DNA of 64,000 nucleotides from Sphagnum magellanicum (GCA_021904315.1 CM038914.1:23609065-23673064); one strand, 5' to 3'; positions 23,345 to 37,380 are shown, counted from the stretch's first letter. A program made the numbers and translations. Notes: generated by a model not told the origin, from the sequence alone.

Positions 23345-25730
23345 TGTCATGGAGGACTACAACTTAGTTGCTTCTGAACCCGTTTAGATTTTCCTAGAGG
23401 GGTCAACTCTCGACATGCCCGAGTATTATGACTCGTAGTAGGACTTCTCACTTGTGGAACAATAGTAGCACGACGTTTTTTGCGCATAAGGGCATCACCC
23501 TCTGGCATTTGCATGACACCTGAAGTTTGAACTTCACCTTGTGAGGTTGGCTTTGGAAAACCATTGACAAATTGACCAGACAATGGCGAACCAAATGGTT
23601 CAGGTGTCTTCATGGGCCCTTGAGATGCAGTCTCTTCAAGTGGGGCAACCATTTTTTCAATTGTATTAGGGGAGGAAGTTTGTAACTTAGGAACGTACAT
23701 TTGTGCAATTTTTGTAACTATAGAGGTGTCTTTCTTGCCTATTCCAAGTCAGTCATGTTTGAAATTGGGGTGTTTACCGTCTTCATCATCAACCAACAAG
23801 AGCTGATGCAATTATTTCATCTTTGAGCATAGTGCACTTAATTTGTCACTCAAATGTGAGACTTGACTTTCCAACCCTTTTTGCCAATCCGCTTTTGGTT
23901 GCGAAACATTCCCCAATGAGCTAGTCGTGTAGGCTTGTGAGACGTTGGTCTGTACATAGCAACCCAAATCTTGACACCACTATCAAACAAGTGTCCTATG
24001 TGTATAAAGTACAAAATTTTGAGATCAAAACAATTGCATAATTCCTTTCATCAAATATTATAGACCAAAACTATATAATATCAAAAATGACATTAAGTGG
24101 AATTGAAAGGTACCATTGTTGTTGCATTGGGTTGTACATTAGTTGCACCCTCATGAACAATCTGTGCATTATTATTAGTTGCAACACCTTTTGCAACAAC
24201 TCCCTACATGCACCAAAATGCATTTGAAAACTTGACATAAATTTATTTATTTTTTGTTAGTACGCTTGTTAACTTGGAGAGCAAGAGACTTTCATGAAAA
24301 ACCACTATGCACCTTAAGATGCCCACTACTCATAAGTGCTCAGGTTGTGTACCTTAGATCAGTTCTCTTTCATTTGTGCGCTTTCAACAATGCCGTCTGG
24401 GCCTTTCCAGTATTGAATCATCTTCAACCAAACTTTAGGCGGGCAATTGGGATGACAATTTGAATCACCATGCATGAGCTAATGCTCTTTCCATTTCCTT
24501 CAAACTAAAGTTAGGTGGGCAATTGGGATGACGATTTGAATCACCATGCACGAGCCAATGCTCTTTTCATTTCCTTCAAGTTGAAGTTAGGTGGGCAATT
24601 GGGATGATGATTTGAATCACCATGCATGAGCCAATGCTCTTCCCATTTCCTTCGAACTAAAGTTAGGTGATTTTTCAAGTATTTTTCAGTGTAGCCATCT
24701 TGTAGTGGAGGGTTGTATATGAAGTGTGCCTCAACTTGTCTATAGATTTCATCCTTTTGTTCCTGTGGATGTCAATCCCAGTGTTGAATTCTGAGGTCAG
24801 TATTCGATACGCAATGTCCTTCACAACATTTTGCCATTTCGCCTTCAATCCAATTATGTTGCCTATCGCATCAATTGGAATACGAACATAAATGTCCCAA
24901 TTTTCGGCCAAGGACTCCTTCACCTCCTTATCGTACTATTCATGCAAACGTCTATTTTCTCTCTTTTGTATTGCCTCTAATTCTTTCTTTGAAAGTGGAT
25001 CTGGAGTAGCAGTTGTAAGGCAATCATGGTTTGCACAAAAGGGGCAAATTTTGATGGGACTTCATGGTATGCATTTCAAGCTTGTGAATACCCTAGGTGT
25101 GGAAGACCTCAGCTGGAGCTACCTTTTGCTGTAAACATGTATTGATTTGCCTTGAATTGAAGTGGCCCTACATACATTGGAGATTGCATTGATTGTGGCT
25201 AAGTTGTGGCCATTTGCAGAATTCGAACAAATTTAAATCAAAATGTTTGATTCATTACAACTTTTGTATGTCTATAACCACTGGTCTTCCTGCACTAATT
25301 ACATCAATAGATATTTTTGGAAGTTGTTTACTAAATGATGGAACCACTACAATTTTGCAACATACAACAATTTTAAAAATATTCTATGGTAATTCCACAT
25401 CTGATGTTCATGGATAACTTTGTATATCTATGGACCATAACTATCTAGATGTCCATTAAAAAAATCTTACAAAATTTTATGATTACAACATGTATTCTAG
25501 AGTGGAGATAGAACAATAATCAAAAACATACACCAAACTTTTGTACGAGTGTTGAGGAATTTGAACACTTGATAACCCATAGACTTTGCAACACTAGTTG
25601 TTACGGCACTAGTATGTGCAACTCGGCCAACTATAGGGGCTTGGGACGAACTTGCATCACCATGATGCGCTTTTCAAAGTTTTTGCAAGGGGATGAATTT
25701 GGATTGATCTCCTCCATGTTTCGTAAATAC
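23345..25730 (-). pseudogene. Decayed plant transposon ORF (Ptta/En/Spm-like)
   Basis: Minus-strand fragments in order: GDASSSQAPIVGRVAH.. (about 25660), KELEAIQKRENRRLHE then a stop and KEVKESLAENWDIYVRIP with NIIGLKAKWQNVVKDIAYR (25010-24690), KWEEHWLMHGDSN and NCPPKVWLKMIQYWKGPDG..AQMKEN (24670-24360) followed by a stop and SKVHNLSTY, a coiled-coil-like GLESQVSHLSDKLSALCSKM (about 23850), and a Pro-rich, basic tail (23700-23347). The W..L..YW..P.G...A...EN.SK order resembles the conserved block of plant Ptta/En/Spm proteins (known family; similarity judged by eye). In-frame stops and frame changes show it is dead. It could be mistaken for a host gene because the 23347-23700 frame is open. 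Confidence 0.6.
24435..24667. repeat. Three tandem 76-bp units within the transposon ORF remnant
   Basis: The TTAGGTGGGCAATTGGGATG motif (TTAGGC.. in the first unit) starts at 24435, 24511 and 24587, and a partial start is at 24663. The unit encodes part of the WEEHWLMHGDSN..NCPPN block on the minus strand. Because 76 is not a multiple of three, each extra copy shifts the frame, so the duplication itself helps kill the ORF. Confidence 0.85.
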
Positions 25731-26140
25731 TCAGTTATAGAGGAATCTCCATTTCAAGGTGGCAAGGGTGATAGCAGCTTCTTGGGTCACCATGACACTA
25801 AAAGTGTAGGAAGCTTATGGAGATATTTGCTTGTTGAAATTAAATTGCAAAAACTGGAAGAGGTTTGTTTAAGATGCGTCAAACTATTGAATGGCACTCA
25901 AGAACAAGTAAGTTTTAAAGGAATGATTTGAAAGACCTTATATTGTGTTGCATAACAACATCGAAGGCTCCCTTAGCGGTTAAAGATTTGTGAAATAACT
26001 ACATAATCTTTGGCACATTCCCATTTTTGAAGTTGTGGAATAATTTTAAAATCACATAATATAACTTATGGTTATTGCATCTTTAATTTAATTTGATTAA
26101 TAGAGATATTCTCATCTCCACTGTTAGTTAATTAATCAAT
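25731..26140. other. Intergenic, nothing recognised
   Basis: The plus-strand open frame at 25569-25931 is antisense to the transposon remnant and has no family features. Confidence 0.4.
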
Positions 26141-26149
26141 TCCATGCAT

Positions 26150-27055
26150 GAAATTGGGCAGATGGCGTTCAAAATAACCCACTATCCATGTGCCACATAG
26201 TAATACAGGCAATAATGCGAATGATGAAATTATCGAATTGATGTTCCATATTTTCCTATGAAAATCTCATGCAATTATAGTTGTTTAATGACAAGAATAA
26301 TATATTTAACTTAGTCCAAATCCTTCTTTCCCACCTAGTGTGAACGTTCCAACTGTGGATGAAATCAGGCTACATAATAATGTTGATCAGTTCACCAATC
26401 AATGACAAGTGGTGTTAATTAGTGTGATTTTAATTGGAACTAAAAGACAAGTACAATGAATTTAGGGCACATTCATGCAAATATTTGCCAAACCTACTAT
26501 GCACATGTGCTATTGTGGAAAACTTTTTATGCATTTAACTTTATGCCTTTTATAATTTTACAACAACCTATGGCAGCTATAGCTCTAATTTAATTATATT
26601 AAATGAGAGATTTGGGCCATTTTCGTTGTTCATCAATTGTGTGCATGATCTGCAACAAATGGCATTTTAAATAACCCACTATCAATGTGCCATGTAATAA
26701 TACATGCAATAATGTGAATGATGAAATTGTCAAATTCATGCTCCATATTTTCCTATGAAAATCTCATGCAATTATGGTCATTTAATGACAATAATATTAT
26801 ATTTAACTTAGTCCAAATCTTTCTTTCCCACTTAGTGTGGACTCTCTAGCCATTGGTGAAGTCAAGCTGCATAATAATGCTAATCAGTTCACCAATTAGC
26901 AATTAGTGGTGTTAACCATTGTGATGTTAATTAGAACTAGGAGAAAAATGCCATGGATGTAGGGAACATTCATACAACTATTCACTAAACTTGCTATGCA
27001 CATATGTCATTGTCAAGAACTTCATGTGCATTTGGCTTTATGCCTTTTATTATTA
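26150..27055. repeat. Tandem duplication, ~497-bp period
   Basis: Two diverged copies (about 26150-26560 and 26645-27055). Shared anchors include CCATATTTTCCTATGAAAAT at 26246 and 26743, ACTTAGTCCAAATC, and CTTTATGCCTTTTAT at the ends. No coding potential was noted. Confidence 0.8.
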
Positions 27056-27149
27056 CTTCTAGAATCCCTTGTAAGAGGTTGGAAAAAGTAGCAATTCGAA
27101 TAAAATGTGCATGTGTGTGCTCCCTCTGCCAGCATGACAAGGCTTGGCC

Positions 27150-27310
27150 AATGTCCTTTTTGTCAATTTTGTGATGTATGATCCATAAGAAGATTTAGCC
27201 AAAATTTGATTACAAGGTAAACATGAAAAATAATAATTTTGGCTCCTTACTTGAACCACGTATAGAAATTTGGCAATTTCCTTAAACTGTGGTGGAATTT
27301 TGACTTTCTC
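27150..27310. repeat. Dispersed 'TTAGCCAAA' repeat copy
   Basis: Contains AGAAGATTTAGCCAAAATTT and GTATAGAAATTTGGCAATTT, as in the copies at 8.4, 9.5 and 33.6 kb. Confidence 0.5.
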
Positions 27311-29280
27311 AAAACTTTAAAAATATTGATTTTAGCATTTTGAATTTATACAAAGCCAATTGAAAAACAAAAAAGGTTGGAGTTGGCCTCTTCTCAATGA
27401 TTATATGTGTGTTTACCTATTCAATAATGGTTGTACAAATGGATTTCATCTTAATTGAACTTTCTAGAATTATTTTTTAGTTCTCAAATTGATAGGTTGG
27501 GAAAGCAATCAAAGCTCAACTTTGGTTTCATTAATTGCTAGACCATAAATTCCAATGAATGCAACTAAATGTAATAATGAACAAATTTATAGCACAACAT
27601 GAAATAGTTATGTAATGTTATTCCGTATATATATTTTTCAAAAGTAAAATAATAAGATAAACATTTAAAAACATGACAATAAATGCCAAGATTGAGATTT
27701 TAATTCCACAACTTTCAAGCAAATTCCTAAAATGTAGCAAACTAATAAATCCAACTTTGCATACCCAAATGTTGTCATGACCAATGCCTATGGAAGAACC
27801 AATTGGTTTACCCTGATATATTTACTAGGTGGCAGCTTGAACATCTATTTATGAGTCCAATGATTATTTCATTTTGAAGGTCCCATGCAACTTTTTTTTT
27901 CATTTTTGTGATTTGGAAACATTCACAAATTTTTCCATTTTTTGGGCATTTTTTTTCAAATTTACACTAAATCAATAAAATTTCCAAATTTTCTAATTTT
28001 TTTGGTAGCCACAGTGCGAAAATTCGCCAAACAATGAAACCATCAATCCCATGTTGAAATATAAAATATTCATGTTCATATTTCAAGGTATTTAAAAATT
28101 TCCTCCACATAATCTAATTCTTGGATTCTTTTGAAAACTTCAATATTTTCACCAAACATGATTTTTGAAGACATTTTTAATCATCTTTATTTAATGCATG
28201 CACAACAACTAATGAAATATTAACCAAAATTCTCAATTTTCCAACTTTAGACATATATAGTTATGGGTGAAGTGAGGGGAATGACTATTGGGTGGTTCAC
28301 TCCCCATCAATGTGTAAATTCTCAATTAACAAAAAGTATTGGCTAGAATTTTCAATAAATATCCTGGTGAAATTGCATATGTTATTGCCATGAAAAAAGA
28401 TCACAAGGAAACCCCAAATTACAGTATCCTTTTGTGGTGACTTTTCACATTGTGGCAACAAAAAAGTTTGGAAATTTTGAAAAATAGAAAGTATTGTAAA
28501 AAAATTTAACTGGAATTTTTACTTGATTTTAAATCACTCACTCACAACCTGGCTGCAATGTGGGTTGCTGAGAAAGGGTACCATAATAATTTGTAAACTA
28601 GGGAAATGAAATTTCATTGTAATTAATTTTTTAAAATGCAGGCTGCATATGCAATCATGGCAGAAAATTCATACTCCAAATGTTATGGAATTCAGATATT
28701 GGCATAATTAAAACTCTAGAAATTCAATGTTACATCTTCTTCAAATTGCAAGTTTGGTTCATGCCCATTTGAAATAACATGTAAGACTCACCACATGTAC
28801 AATTCCCAAGTTTGTTTTTGGGGGTTAAACTTCATACTTATACAATCTCCATCACTGGAGAGTGTGTAGTGTTTATACATGGAACTAAACTTTGGTTTTC
28901 AAACTGGACTTAAAAGTTTTTAAATCAAAACAACAAGATTTGTAAATTTGTAGAATCTAATGATAATTTCCTTATAATGGGGTGTTTTTTTTCCTAGGAT
29001 GCAACTTTGATTGTTCATTTTGAAGCACTTCTTCAATCATAGAACTAAGAACCTTCTAGGTTGTTATGATAGGGAAGGCCTTACTATCAAAACATTAACC
29101 ATTGGACCTTAGAAGGTAAGCTTGATTCTCAAGACATATTGTCCGATAAGAAAAGCCTTCCCTAACACAAAACAGGTAAAAGCATGCCCTTAAAGTTAAA
29201 TGTGATATCCAATTCATGTATATGTAATTATGTAGTTTCTTGCATCTTGGTTACTTTGAATTTAAAACATTCAAGCACTA
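27311..29280. other. AT-rich intergenic, nothing recognised
   Basis: A/T homopolymer-rich sequence, no open frame above background. Confidence 0.4.
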
Positions 29281-29284
29281 TGTC

Positions 29285-29510
29285 AAACTATGTTCATGTG
29301 TTAAATTTTAATACTATGGAAAAGGTTTCAACTAGTGTTTTGTGCTACTAAAACTTGCTATAGATACTCACTGGTTATCAATTTGAGTACTATGTTCATG
29401 GGTTAAATTTTAGAAAGAAAATACTATGGAAAGGGTTTCAACTAGTGTTATGTGGTATTAAAATTTGCTATAGATACCCAGTGGTTATCAATTTGAGTAT
29501 ATATTCACTT
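29285..29510. repeat. Two tandem ~112-bp units
   Basis: CTATGTTCATG starts at 29288 and 29400. Each copy continues with GGTTTCAACTAGTGTT and GGTTATCAATTTGAGTA. Confidence 0.8.
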
Positions 29511-31680
29511 ACCCAACGGGGTGAAAGACATCAAAAAACTAATTTTGGTACACAGCCTTGGTTTTCATTTTATTTTAAAATTTCAAAAAACCACCTTCCT
29601 AGCCATTGGCACTTTGTTGATCATTTCATGAAAACTATGGGTTCTTTTATGTTTCTAAAGTAACTAGAACAATGATTCTTTGATTTAGATTTTTTTGAAA
29701 ACCAGAAGTGCTGGTTATTTTTAAAACCAAATAATTGCACAACAGTAGTTTGAACTAATGTTGTCCTGTTTTGCCTTATTTTGGGACGATTTTGGGATCC
29801 AATTCTTGGGCCAGTTTTCTGTCCTTAGATACTCAAATTTAGGGGGAAAATCTACCTAAAACTACACTTGGAATCAAGAATTTGCATTCAACTAAAACTA
29901 GACTCAAGAATTACCTCTAGTTAAAAATGACTTGAACTTGGCCTCAATACCTATTTTATATAGGTTCCTATTCTTAAGTTTTATTTTTAGCTTTTAAGAA
30001 ACTTATTTCCTTGTCTTTTAAAAGGGGCTAAACATGTTTTTAGTTTGTGAAAGGGTTTCCAGTATACATGTTTTTAATAATAAATTTGATGGTGTGAGTG
30101 GTTAGAGAGGAAGGTGTGGGGTCAAAACTTAAAGTTATTATTTTTTGGAACATGTTTCAAAATGAAACTTTTTTTTTTCTATTTTGGTTTAGGAATGTAG
30201 TTGGTACACATGGCCGCTTTTATTGGTTTTAGTAATAATAAAATTTCAATTTTGAACTATGTAAAAGTAAGTAGAACAAGACTTGTTTGGAACTAGAACT
30301 GCTTGGGATTTCTTTTTGAAAAACAAAGAATTGGCAATCTAAAAATGTGAAGAATTGGGTTAAGAACTGGACTTGGTGCAAAGATTTATCAAAGATTAAA
30401 AATTTCCTTGGACTAGATTCAAAAGTCGTTTCTATGTTTTGCAAAAAAAGGTTGAAATCGAGACTAAAGGATTTCTTTGAAAGTTAAAATTGGACAAAAT
30501 TGGTTTAATCTAGTTAATTTCTTCAATTCTTGACATTGAAAAGAACCTTCAAATCCAATTTTCAGCTTTTTTTTAATTTGGTAGAGGGTGTCTTCACGAT
30601 AAGGAGTTCCACCTAGATTTTTTTAAAGGATTTTTAAAAGATACATTGAACTTTTGAGGCATGAAATTGAAGCCATATGTTGAATTTTTATATTTTAATA
30701 ATAACTATAACAAATAGTGATGACTCAACAAGTTCCAACCAAAAATGCCATTTAAATTGTGAAAAATAAAGTTTTTATAGAATCTTTTTTGGATGTGATG
30801 AATCTTTTTTAATCTACAAAGGACTTCATAACTATGAAATTATGCCATGTAACACTATAAATTTGATCAACTATTACCATTGGTATGTAATTAAATGATA
30901 AAATATTTCATTTTCATAGTATGTTGATAGTTGATTAACAATTTAAAAATCTTTTAATTGCTATCAGCAATAAAACTCTGTTTGTGAAATCCTAATGATA
31001 TTCCTTAACATGAAGACACCCTAGAACCTCTATTAAAAAAATTTACATGGTTTTTGAATTTATAAAACCTTTAGTTGTAACAGACACTTTCACAAACAAA
31101 TTTGGAGCTTGGTTTCATATAAAATCGGATTTGGTTTCATTTACATTGATGATTGCACCCAATAAAGTCAAATGACTTGCTTGAATAGGAATTCATGTTC
31201 TTAGAGCGGGTATTAAATTATGTAAGAGAAAATTGGGGAGGAATAATGCAATCATGGAGAAAAAAACCTTGGCAATAAGTAAACAGGCAATGAAAAGGCT
31301 GACTATTTTTTGCTCGGTGGAGAGGATTTATGCTGGGACTAAACCAAAAGATGATGAGACAATTTCATTCATCATTTTTTATCCCATAAGGTTTGCCCAA
31401 AGTTGAATGTACAAAGTAAAAATCAAGGCTTTTTCAAAAACCTCAGGCTTATATATAATTAGAGAGCTTGGAATTGTTTTAAAAGGGACAACATATTAAT
31501 CCAAGTTTAGTTTCATTATTAACCAAATGTAATCTCATAGTCAAGGTTCAAATTTCGTTTTCACAAAATTCTCAACCTCTTTAACCTTAGAAAATGACAT
31601 AAACCTACCAAAATTGGTTTGAATTGGTGTGGTGGGGTTTAGATATTTGATTTTTCAAGGATAGTTGCGTCCATGTTTTA
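29511..31680. other. AT-rich intergenic, nothing recognised
   Basis: Scattered poly-T and poly-A; no supported gene or array. Confidence 0.4.
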
Positions 31681-31684
31681 CAAA

Positions 31685-31800
31685 CCCATGAATTAGATAA
31701 GTATGAAGTAGGGTTGGGAGTTTGGATATTGCTATCTGGAACCCAGGAATTAGATAGGTATGAGGTATGGGTGGGAGTTTGGATACTGCTATAGGTGGGC
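31685..31800. repeat. Two ~60-bp tandem units
   Basis: GAATTAGATA(A/G)GTATGA followed by GGGAGTTTGGATA occurs twice. This explains the repeated YLSNSWV string in a minus-strand open frame. Confidence 0.75.
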
Positions 31801-34030
31801 ACAAACATTAGTTATACAAAAACTAGGGTAGGTTTAATAAGTAAGTGTTAAGGTCATTTCAGTTCTTTTGAAAGAACTCCATATGATGGTTATATTAAGT
31901 TTATTTGTAAGTGTTTTGTAATTTTTTGACAAAAACCTAGATAAGTATGTTTACTTGTAGAAGGACACCTTGTTAGACCTAATACCTATGTCTTTTACAA
32001 ACATTAGTTTTTAAACTTGAAAGCACAACACACAACATTTTAAAAAAACTTGTGCTAACACAACTATTCAAACATAAATGGGTTTACAATGCAACTTTCA
32101 AATCCAAAGATGAAATCATTCAAGCTAAAACTTCTTTTGGCTTAACATAGATGATGATTAACAATTTATTGAATCATTCTAGAAGAATTTTAAATATTTT
32201 ATGACAAATGAATTTACAATATGTAATTTATTGTCGTTTGCAATTATATTGGACGATTTGATAGTTCCAAATTTTGTCACATCAACCTTTTTAGCTTCAT
32301 ACATTGATGTATGCAACTAATGATGCATGTTGTGTATCGCAGGGATCATTTTTTTTGCCTTCATTGAAATCTAAATTATACACACCATAAAACCCTCTTT
32401 AATATGGTTTTGTATGAAACAAACGATTAAAGGATTAAGACTTTGCATTTTTATTACATATTTATGAGAATTTATGTTTTTGGTTTCATAAATATTTATT
32501 CGCATATCTATATTCTATGCATATTTATTATGTCATAATGATTCTTCCTACCATGAATTTTACACATTCACAAGCTATGCATAAATTTTTGAACATTTTT
32601 TACAAAGCTTTCAATTTGTTTTTCCTCTTTGAACATATATATAAATTTCATTATAATCAAATGAATGTGCTATCAAATAGTCTCATACATCTATTTATAT
32701 ACTAACTAATAAAAAACTAAACAAAAAAGTTTTTAAAACCTTGCACCTTAAATGACTTTTGTAGCAAATTGTTGTACTTTAAGGCATGCACATTCATTTG
32801 TGACATAACCTTTTTAATGAATCATCACATTTAAAGACATATACATTAATTTGTGATATGATTTTCTTAGTGAATCATTCTGCTTGAATCAAACACATTA
32901 ATTAAAACCATGATTAATTAAATTAAATTAAATTAAATTAATCTTCTTCTCCTTTAAGTATTTGACTCATAAGTACAACTAAATTAGGAACTCCACATTT
33001 CCCATACTTGTATTAGCCTCTATGAAAGGCTCTATGGTGGGCACAATTTTGGCCTTTAACAATGTTTATAGCATCCAACATTGTATGTCAAGGCCTGTTT
33101 TACACTAGGGTAAGGGTTCGAAAAAACTTGAGACCAATTCTGACCATTTTTGGCTTGTTGTTAGGCCCCCAAGTTACTAATAAATGGTAGAACATTGACA
33201 TCAGAATATTAATAAATGGTGGAACATTGGCCCAAGGGTTGCAAATTGCCTTCCCAAATTCAATGGTAGCCCTTTTTCAGTTTTGGGGCCAATACAAGGC
33301 CATAAAGCTCAGCATTTATTAGTAACTTGAGGCGAACTGTAAATATTTTTTCTATTTGAGCCTTGACTCCTGATGTAAAGCCCTTGGGGGCTGATTTCAC
33401 CTTTTGCACTAATAGAAATGCTTGATTTGAGTTGAACATTGGCCTTCACTCCTAATGTAAAGTAGGCCTAATTGTTTCTTAATCCTGATTGCGCACTCAT
33501 AAACCTGAAAGAGCGGACACTACCATACCTACCGGAACAGATACGCAATTTGTGGTCTTATAGAAGAAGAGGTTAGGAAGATGTAGAAAAAGCTTGTATC
33601 ATTGTCAGGAACATTTAGCCAAATCTGGCTAGAAACCAGATGTTGATATTTTTGGCTGCACACTCAAGACCAAGTATAGAAATCTGGCAGTCTTTACTAT
33701 TCTTTTCTCACTTTTGGCGCTTCAAAACCTCAAATATCATTTGATTTGTTGATTTTGAATTTCTCTGTTCAAACAAGTTTTTCTTTAAAAAAAAGGATGG
33801 TGCTGGTTCACTTGCGGGCAAGTCAGATCCCACAACATTTCTTTTGTGCACAATAAGTAGGGAGGGGAAGGGGGGGGGTTGACTGTATGTGAACAGTGAA
33901 CCCAATTTTGTTTTATGACAATGGCCTCAATACACTTGAATTATAGACTTCCATCAATGGTCATAATGGAGAAAGCAATCACTAAAATGCTCACAAAATG
34001 CAGGTCATTGTCTGTGGAGAATTTTTCTAT
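31801..34030. other. AT-rich intergenic with one dispersed-repeat copy
   Basis: A (TAAAT)n microsatellite lies at about 32920-32940. A diverged 'TTAGCCAAA' repeat copy lies at 33595-33715. GGTGCTGGTTCAC at about 33798-33810 resembles a right terminus of the TIR family at 34147. A poly-G tract lies at about 33870. No gene. Confidence 0.4.
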
Positions 34031-34329
34031 GAACTAGTTATGAATTGGCATGTTTTTAAATCATGAATTTGAGGGGTACATGTTTTGGTTGTCATCTATG
34101 AACTGGCAAGTTTTTAAAACGTGAATTTGAGGGGTACATGTTTTGGGGCCAGAGTGAACCAGCAGCTACCAATGCACCAGTTGGCCGTTCTGTCCACTGG
34201 ATGGGCTGCATTTTTTCATTCAACAATAGATGAGGTTCATCACAATCCATTTCTTTTCGCTGCTGACCACTGTCTTTATTGTTTGGGGGTTTGTTCTTGG
34301 CTGTTTTTATCCTAGGCCTGACCTCACAC

Positions 34330-34920
34330 ATAGCTACCCTACTCACTTTTTTACCTTCATAAGTATTGTACCAACCTTGGTACTTTACTAATTATCCCCT
34401 ACTAACATAGCTACCTTAATAACTAGTTATCCTACTGACCTAATTACTATACTAACTACCTACCCTACTAACCTAGTTACCCTATTAACTACATACCTCA
34501 CTAACTTAACTTTCTTATTGACCTAACCATTGTATTAACTACCTACCCTACTGACTTAATTACATTACTATTTACTAACCCTAAATACACAACTACCCTA
34601 TTGACATAAGTACTTTACAAACTTAATCACCTTGATAAGGTAACTTGTTTCTTACATACTAACTTGCTTATCTACCTAGTTACCTTGCTAGTGTAACTTT
34701 CTTCCTACCTACTAACTTTCCTACCTGCATGCTTACCTACTCTAACAACCTATTTACTTTGCTCTTTGAACTTCTTTTTTACTTGCTAACTTGCTTACTA
34801 ACTCAACTACCGACCTATATACCTACTTACCTACGTGTGCACTCATCTTCCTACCTACCACTACGTTCACCTACCTACTTATTTTTTACATAACCAAATA
34901 CTTAATTAATTACCTACTCC
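34330..34920. repeat. Low-complexity TACC/TAACTA-rich subterminal region
   Basis: Long irregular run of CTACCTACTAAC, TTACCTTAC and ACTAACTACC-type words just inside the left end of the TIR element. Comparable sequence sits inside the ends at 10.2 kb and, reversed, at 45.9-46.0 kb. Confidence 0.65.
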
Positions 34921-36235
34921 TTTTTTCCACCCCGCAGACCCCCGATCCTACCTATCAATTTAATAAGGTTCACCTTAATTCATGGATGATGAACATACGT
35001 CCCCATATGTAATTATTACAAACAATTTATAATGGAAACAATGTCATAATTGCAACCATTTTGGTTTAGTTAATGCATATTTTACTAAATTTTGTTTACC
35101 TAATTTATTTGTGGAATGGACACTATAATACATCTTTTCATGTAATTATTATAAATATGTATTATTGGATTATGGTTTAGGTTTAAGGTTTGGACACATA
35201 AATTATTTAACAAGTTTTTCATAAATTTGTAGTAATTAACTTAAACTAGGCTAAATTTAGGAGGGAACTTTTATGGTTTAGATATATGTGAAATAATACC
35301 ATTTCATTTTATATCTTTTTCAAAGAGAGTGGAAAAAATCAATTTGGAGAGATCACACAAAGGTATGAGACATTTTTATTTTTTTTTTGAAAATTAAGGT
35401 TTTTTTTCGGTGAGTAATTCTTTGTAGTTTAAAACTTTTTAAATTTTGTTTAAATTTTTTTTCCTATGTTTAAAAAAATATATATTTTGCATTATATAAT
35501 TTGTATAGTTTTTTGGATTTAAAACATATATCACTAGGATTTCTTTTTGTTAAGGTTCGTATAATTAGGGTTGTAATACGACTTATGGAAAAATATCATT
35601 TGGATTTTTAGGGTTATGCTTTATGATTTCATGTTTAAGAATTTGGTTCATATATATCAAGGTTTAAGGTTTATATTCTAGACTGTGCTCATTGTATTGG
35701 TTTTTGATTTTATCATTTGTTTAAATCTATAACATAATTATGAATCTCTTTTGTTTTCATATGTTCCATAGTTGTTAAAGTTCAATATTTCCTAACTCAC
35801 TTTTGTTTAAATGTAATACCCATATCATATCCTGATAATTCGTTAACCATGAAACATAAAAATATTTTTTAAATATTTGATTCCCTGCCAATACATCATG
35901 AAATTCATGTTTTCAAAATTATTTATTCACCTTAAGGTATGATTTAACATATGTAAAAATGAACATAATGCAAAATTGGTCACATTGATGATATAAAGGG
36001 TTAGGGTTTAATGTAAAATTTACTACTTAATGTTAAAACTATGGTTTAAGTTTAGAGTTTAAGACATATAAATTATTTAACATTTTTTTTACAAGTCTAT
36101 AATAATTAAAATAAATCTAGGTTGCATTTTAGGCGGAATTTTTAGGGCTTAAACATATGTAAAACAATGAAATGTCATTTTATATTTTTTTGAAGAAAAT
36201 GAAAGAACTTAACTAAGAAATATTACCAAATGGTA

Positions 36236-36640
36236 ATAGATATACCTTTTTTTGTGTTTCCCTAAATGTAATACCCATATTCAAATTCATTTCGATATAA
36301 CCCTTAGGTGATTTAAATAACTTAAATAGATATACCTTTTTTTGTGTTTCCCTAAATGTAATACCCATATTCAAATTCATTTCGATATAACCCTTAAGTG
36401 ATTTAAGTAACTTAAAGTGTAGACCCAACTCTGAATGCAATACTCACATGTCGAGTCATTTCGAAATAACTAGTATGTAGTTTGGATGGCCTTTCAATGA
36501 AAACCAAAATTTATATGCAATATTTACATGTGAGTTTATTTTGAAATAATCCATAAGGATTTAGACAACCTTAGGTGAATAATCAACCCTAAATGCAATA
36601 CCCACATGTAAAGTCACTTCAAAATAAGTAATTTGGGTAC
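36236..36640. repeat. 85-90 bp satellite units
   Basis: Two nearly identical 90-bp units (AGATATACC at 36238 and 36328; TAATACCCATATTCAAATTC in each) are followed by about three more diverged units with AATGCAATACCCACATGT-like cores. Confidence 0.8.
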
Positions 36641-37039
36641 CCAAATATGTCTTTTTATATACTTAAATTAATTTTATGACAATTAATTATCATGAATAAT
36701 TATCAAAAATAATGATTTGAATAACTTATCAACATAAAAAATGTAATTAAAATAATAAATTCAAAATCAAATTATTAATTTGATTTTTAAATCTAAATTT
36801 TAATTATCTGAATAATTGAGGTTCAACCAAATAATTAGTTAATTAATATTAAAAAATAAATTATTTTAAAAATATGATAATCAATCATTTACATTATTTG
36901 AAATAATTTTCTAGCAATTCCTTAATTATGACAATCTTTGTTGATACTCAGATTAGATTATTATGTCATATGAGTCCCATAAATATTATAATGGAAACCT
37001 ATATGCAAGTAATGTAAAAGATGTTAAAAATCTACAATA

Positions 37040-37380
37040 TTTATGGACCTACATGTGGGTATTGCAATGGATATAAAAAGACCAACAACTATTACGAGAC
37101 CTATATGTGGGTATTGCAATGGTTGTAAAAAAACCAACAACTATTACGAGACTTATATGTGGGTATTGCAATGGTTGTAAAAAAACCAACAACTATTACG
37201 AGACCTATATGTGGGTATTGCAATGGTTGTAAAAAAACCAACAACTATTACGAAACCTATATGTGGGTATTACAATGGTTGTTAAAAAAACCAACAACTA
37301 TTACCAGACCTATATGTGGGTATTGCAATGGTTGTAAAAAACCAAGCACTATTACGAAACCTATATGCGGGAATTGCATA
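37040..37380. repeat. 52-bp minisatellite, about 7 units
   Basis: Unit core CTATATGTGGGTATTGCAAT with ACCAACAACTATTACGAG. The A of ATATG falls at about 37051, 37103, 37155, 37207, 37259, 37312 and 37363. Repeated peptide strings in open frames here are by-products. Confidence 0.9.

Noticed and set aside
37040..37380. Regular repeats resembling a CRISPR array
   Set aside because: Units abut without unique spacers, and the window is eukaryotic with introns; it is a minisatellite.
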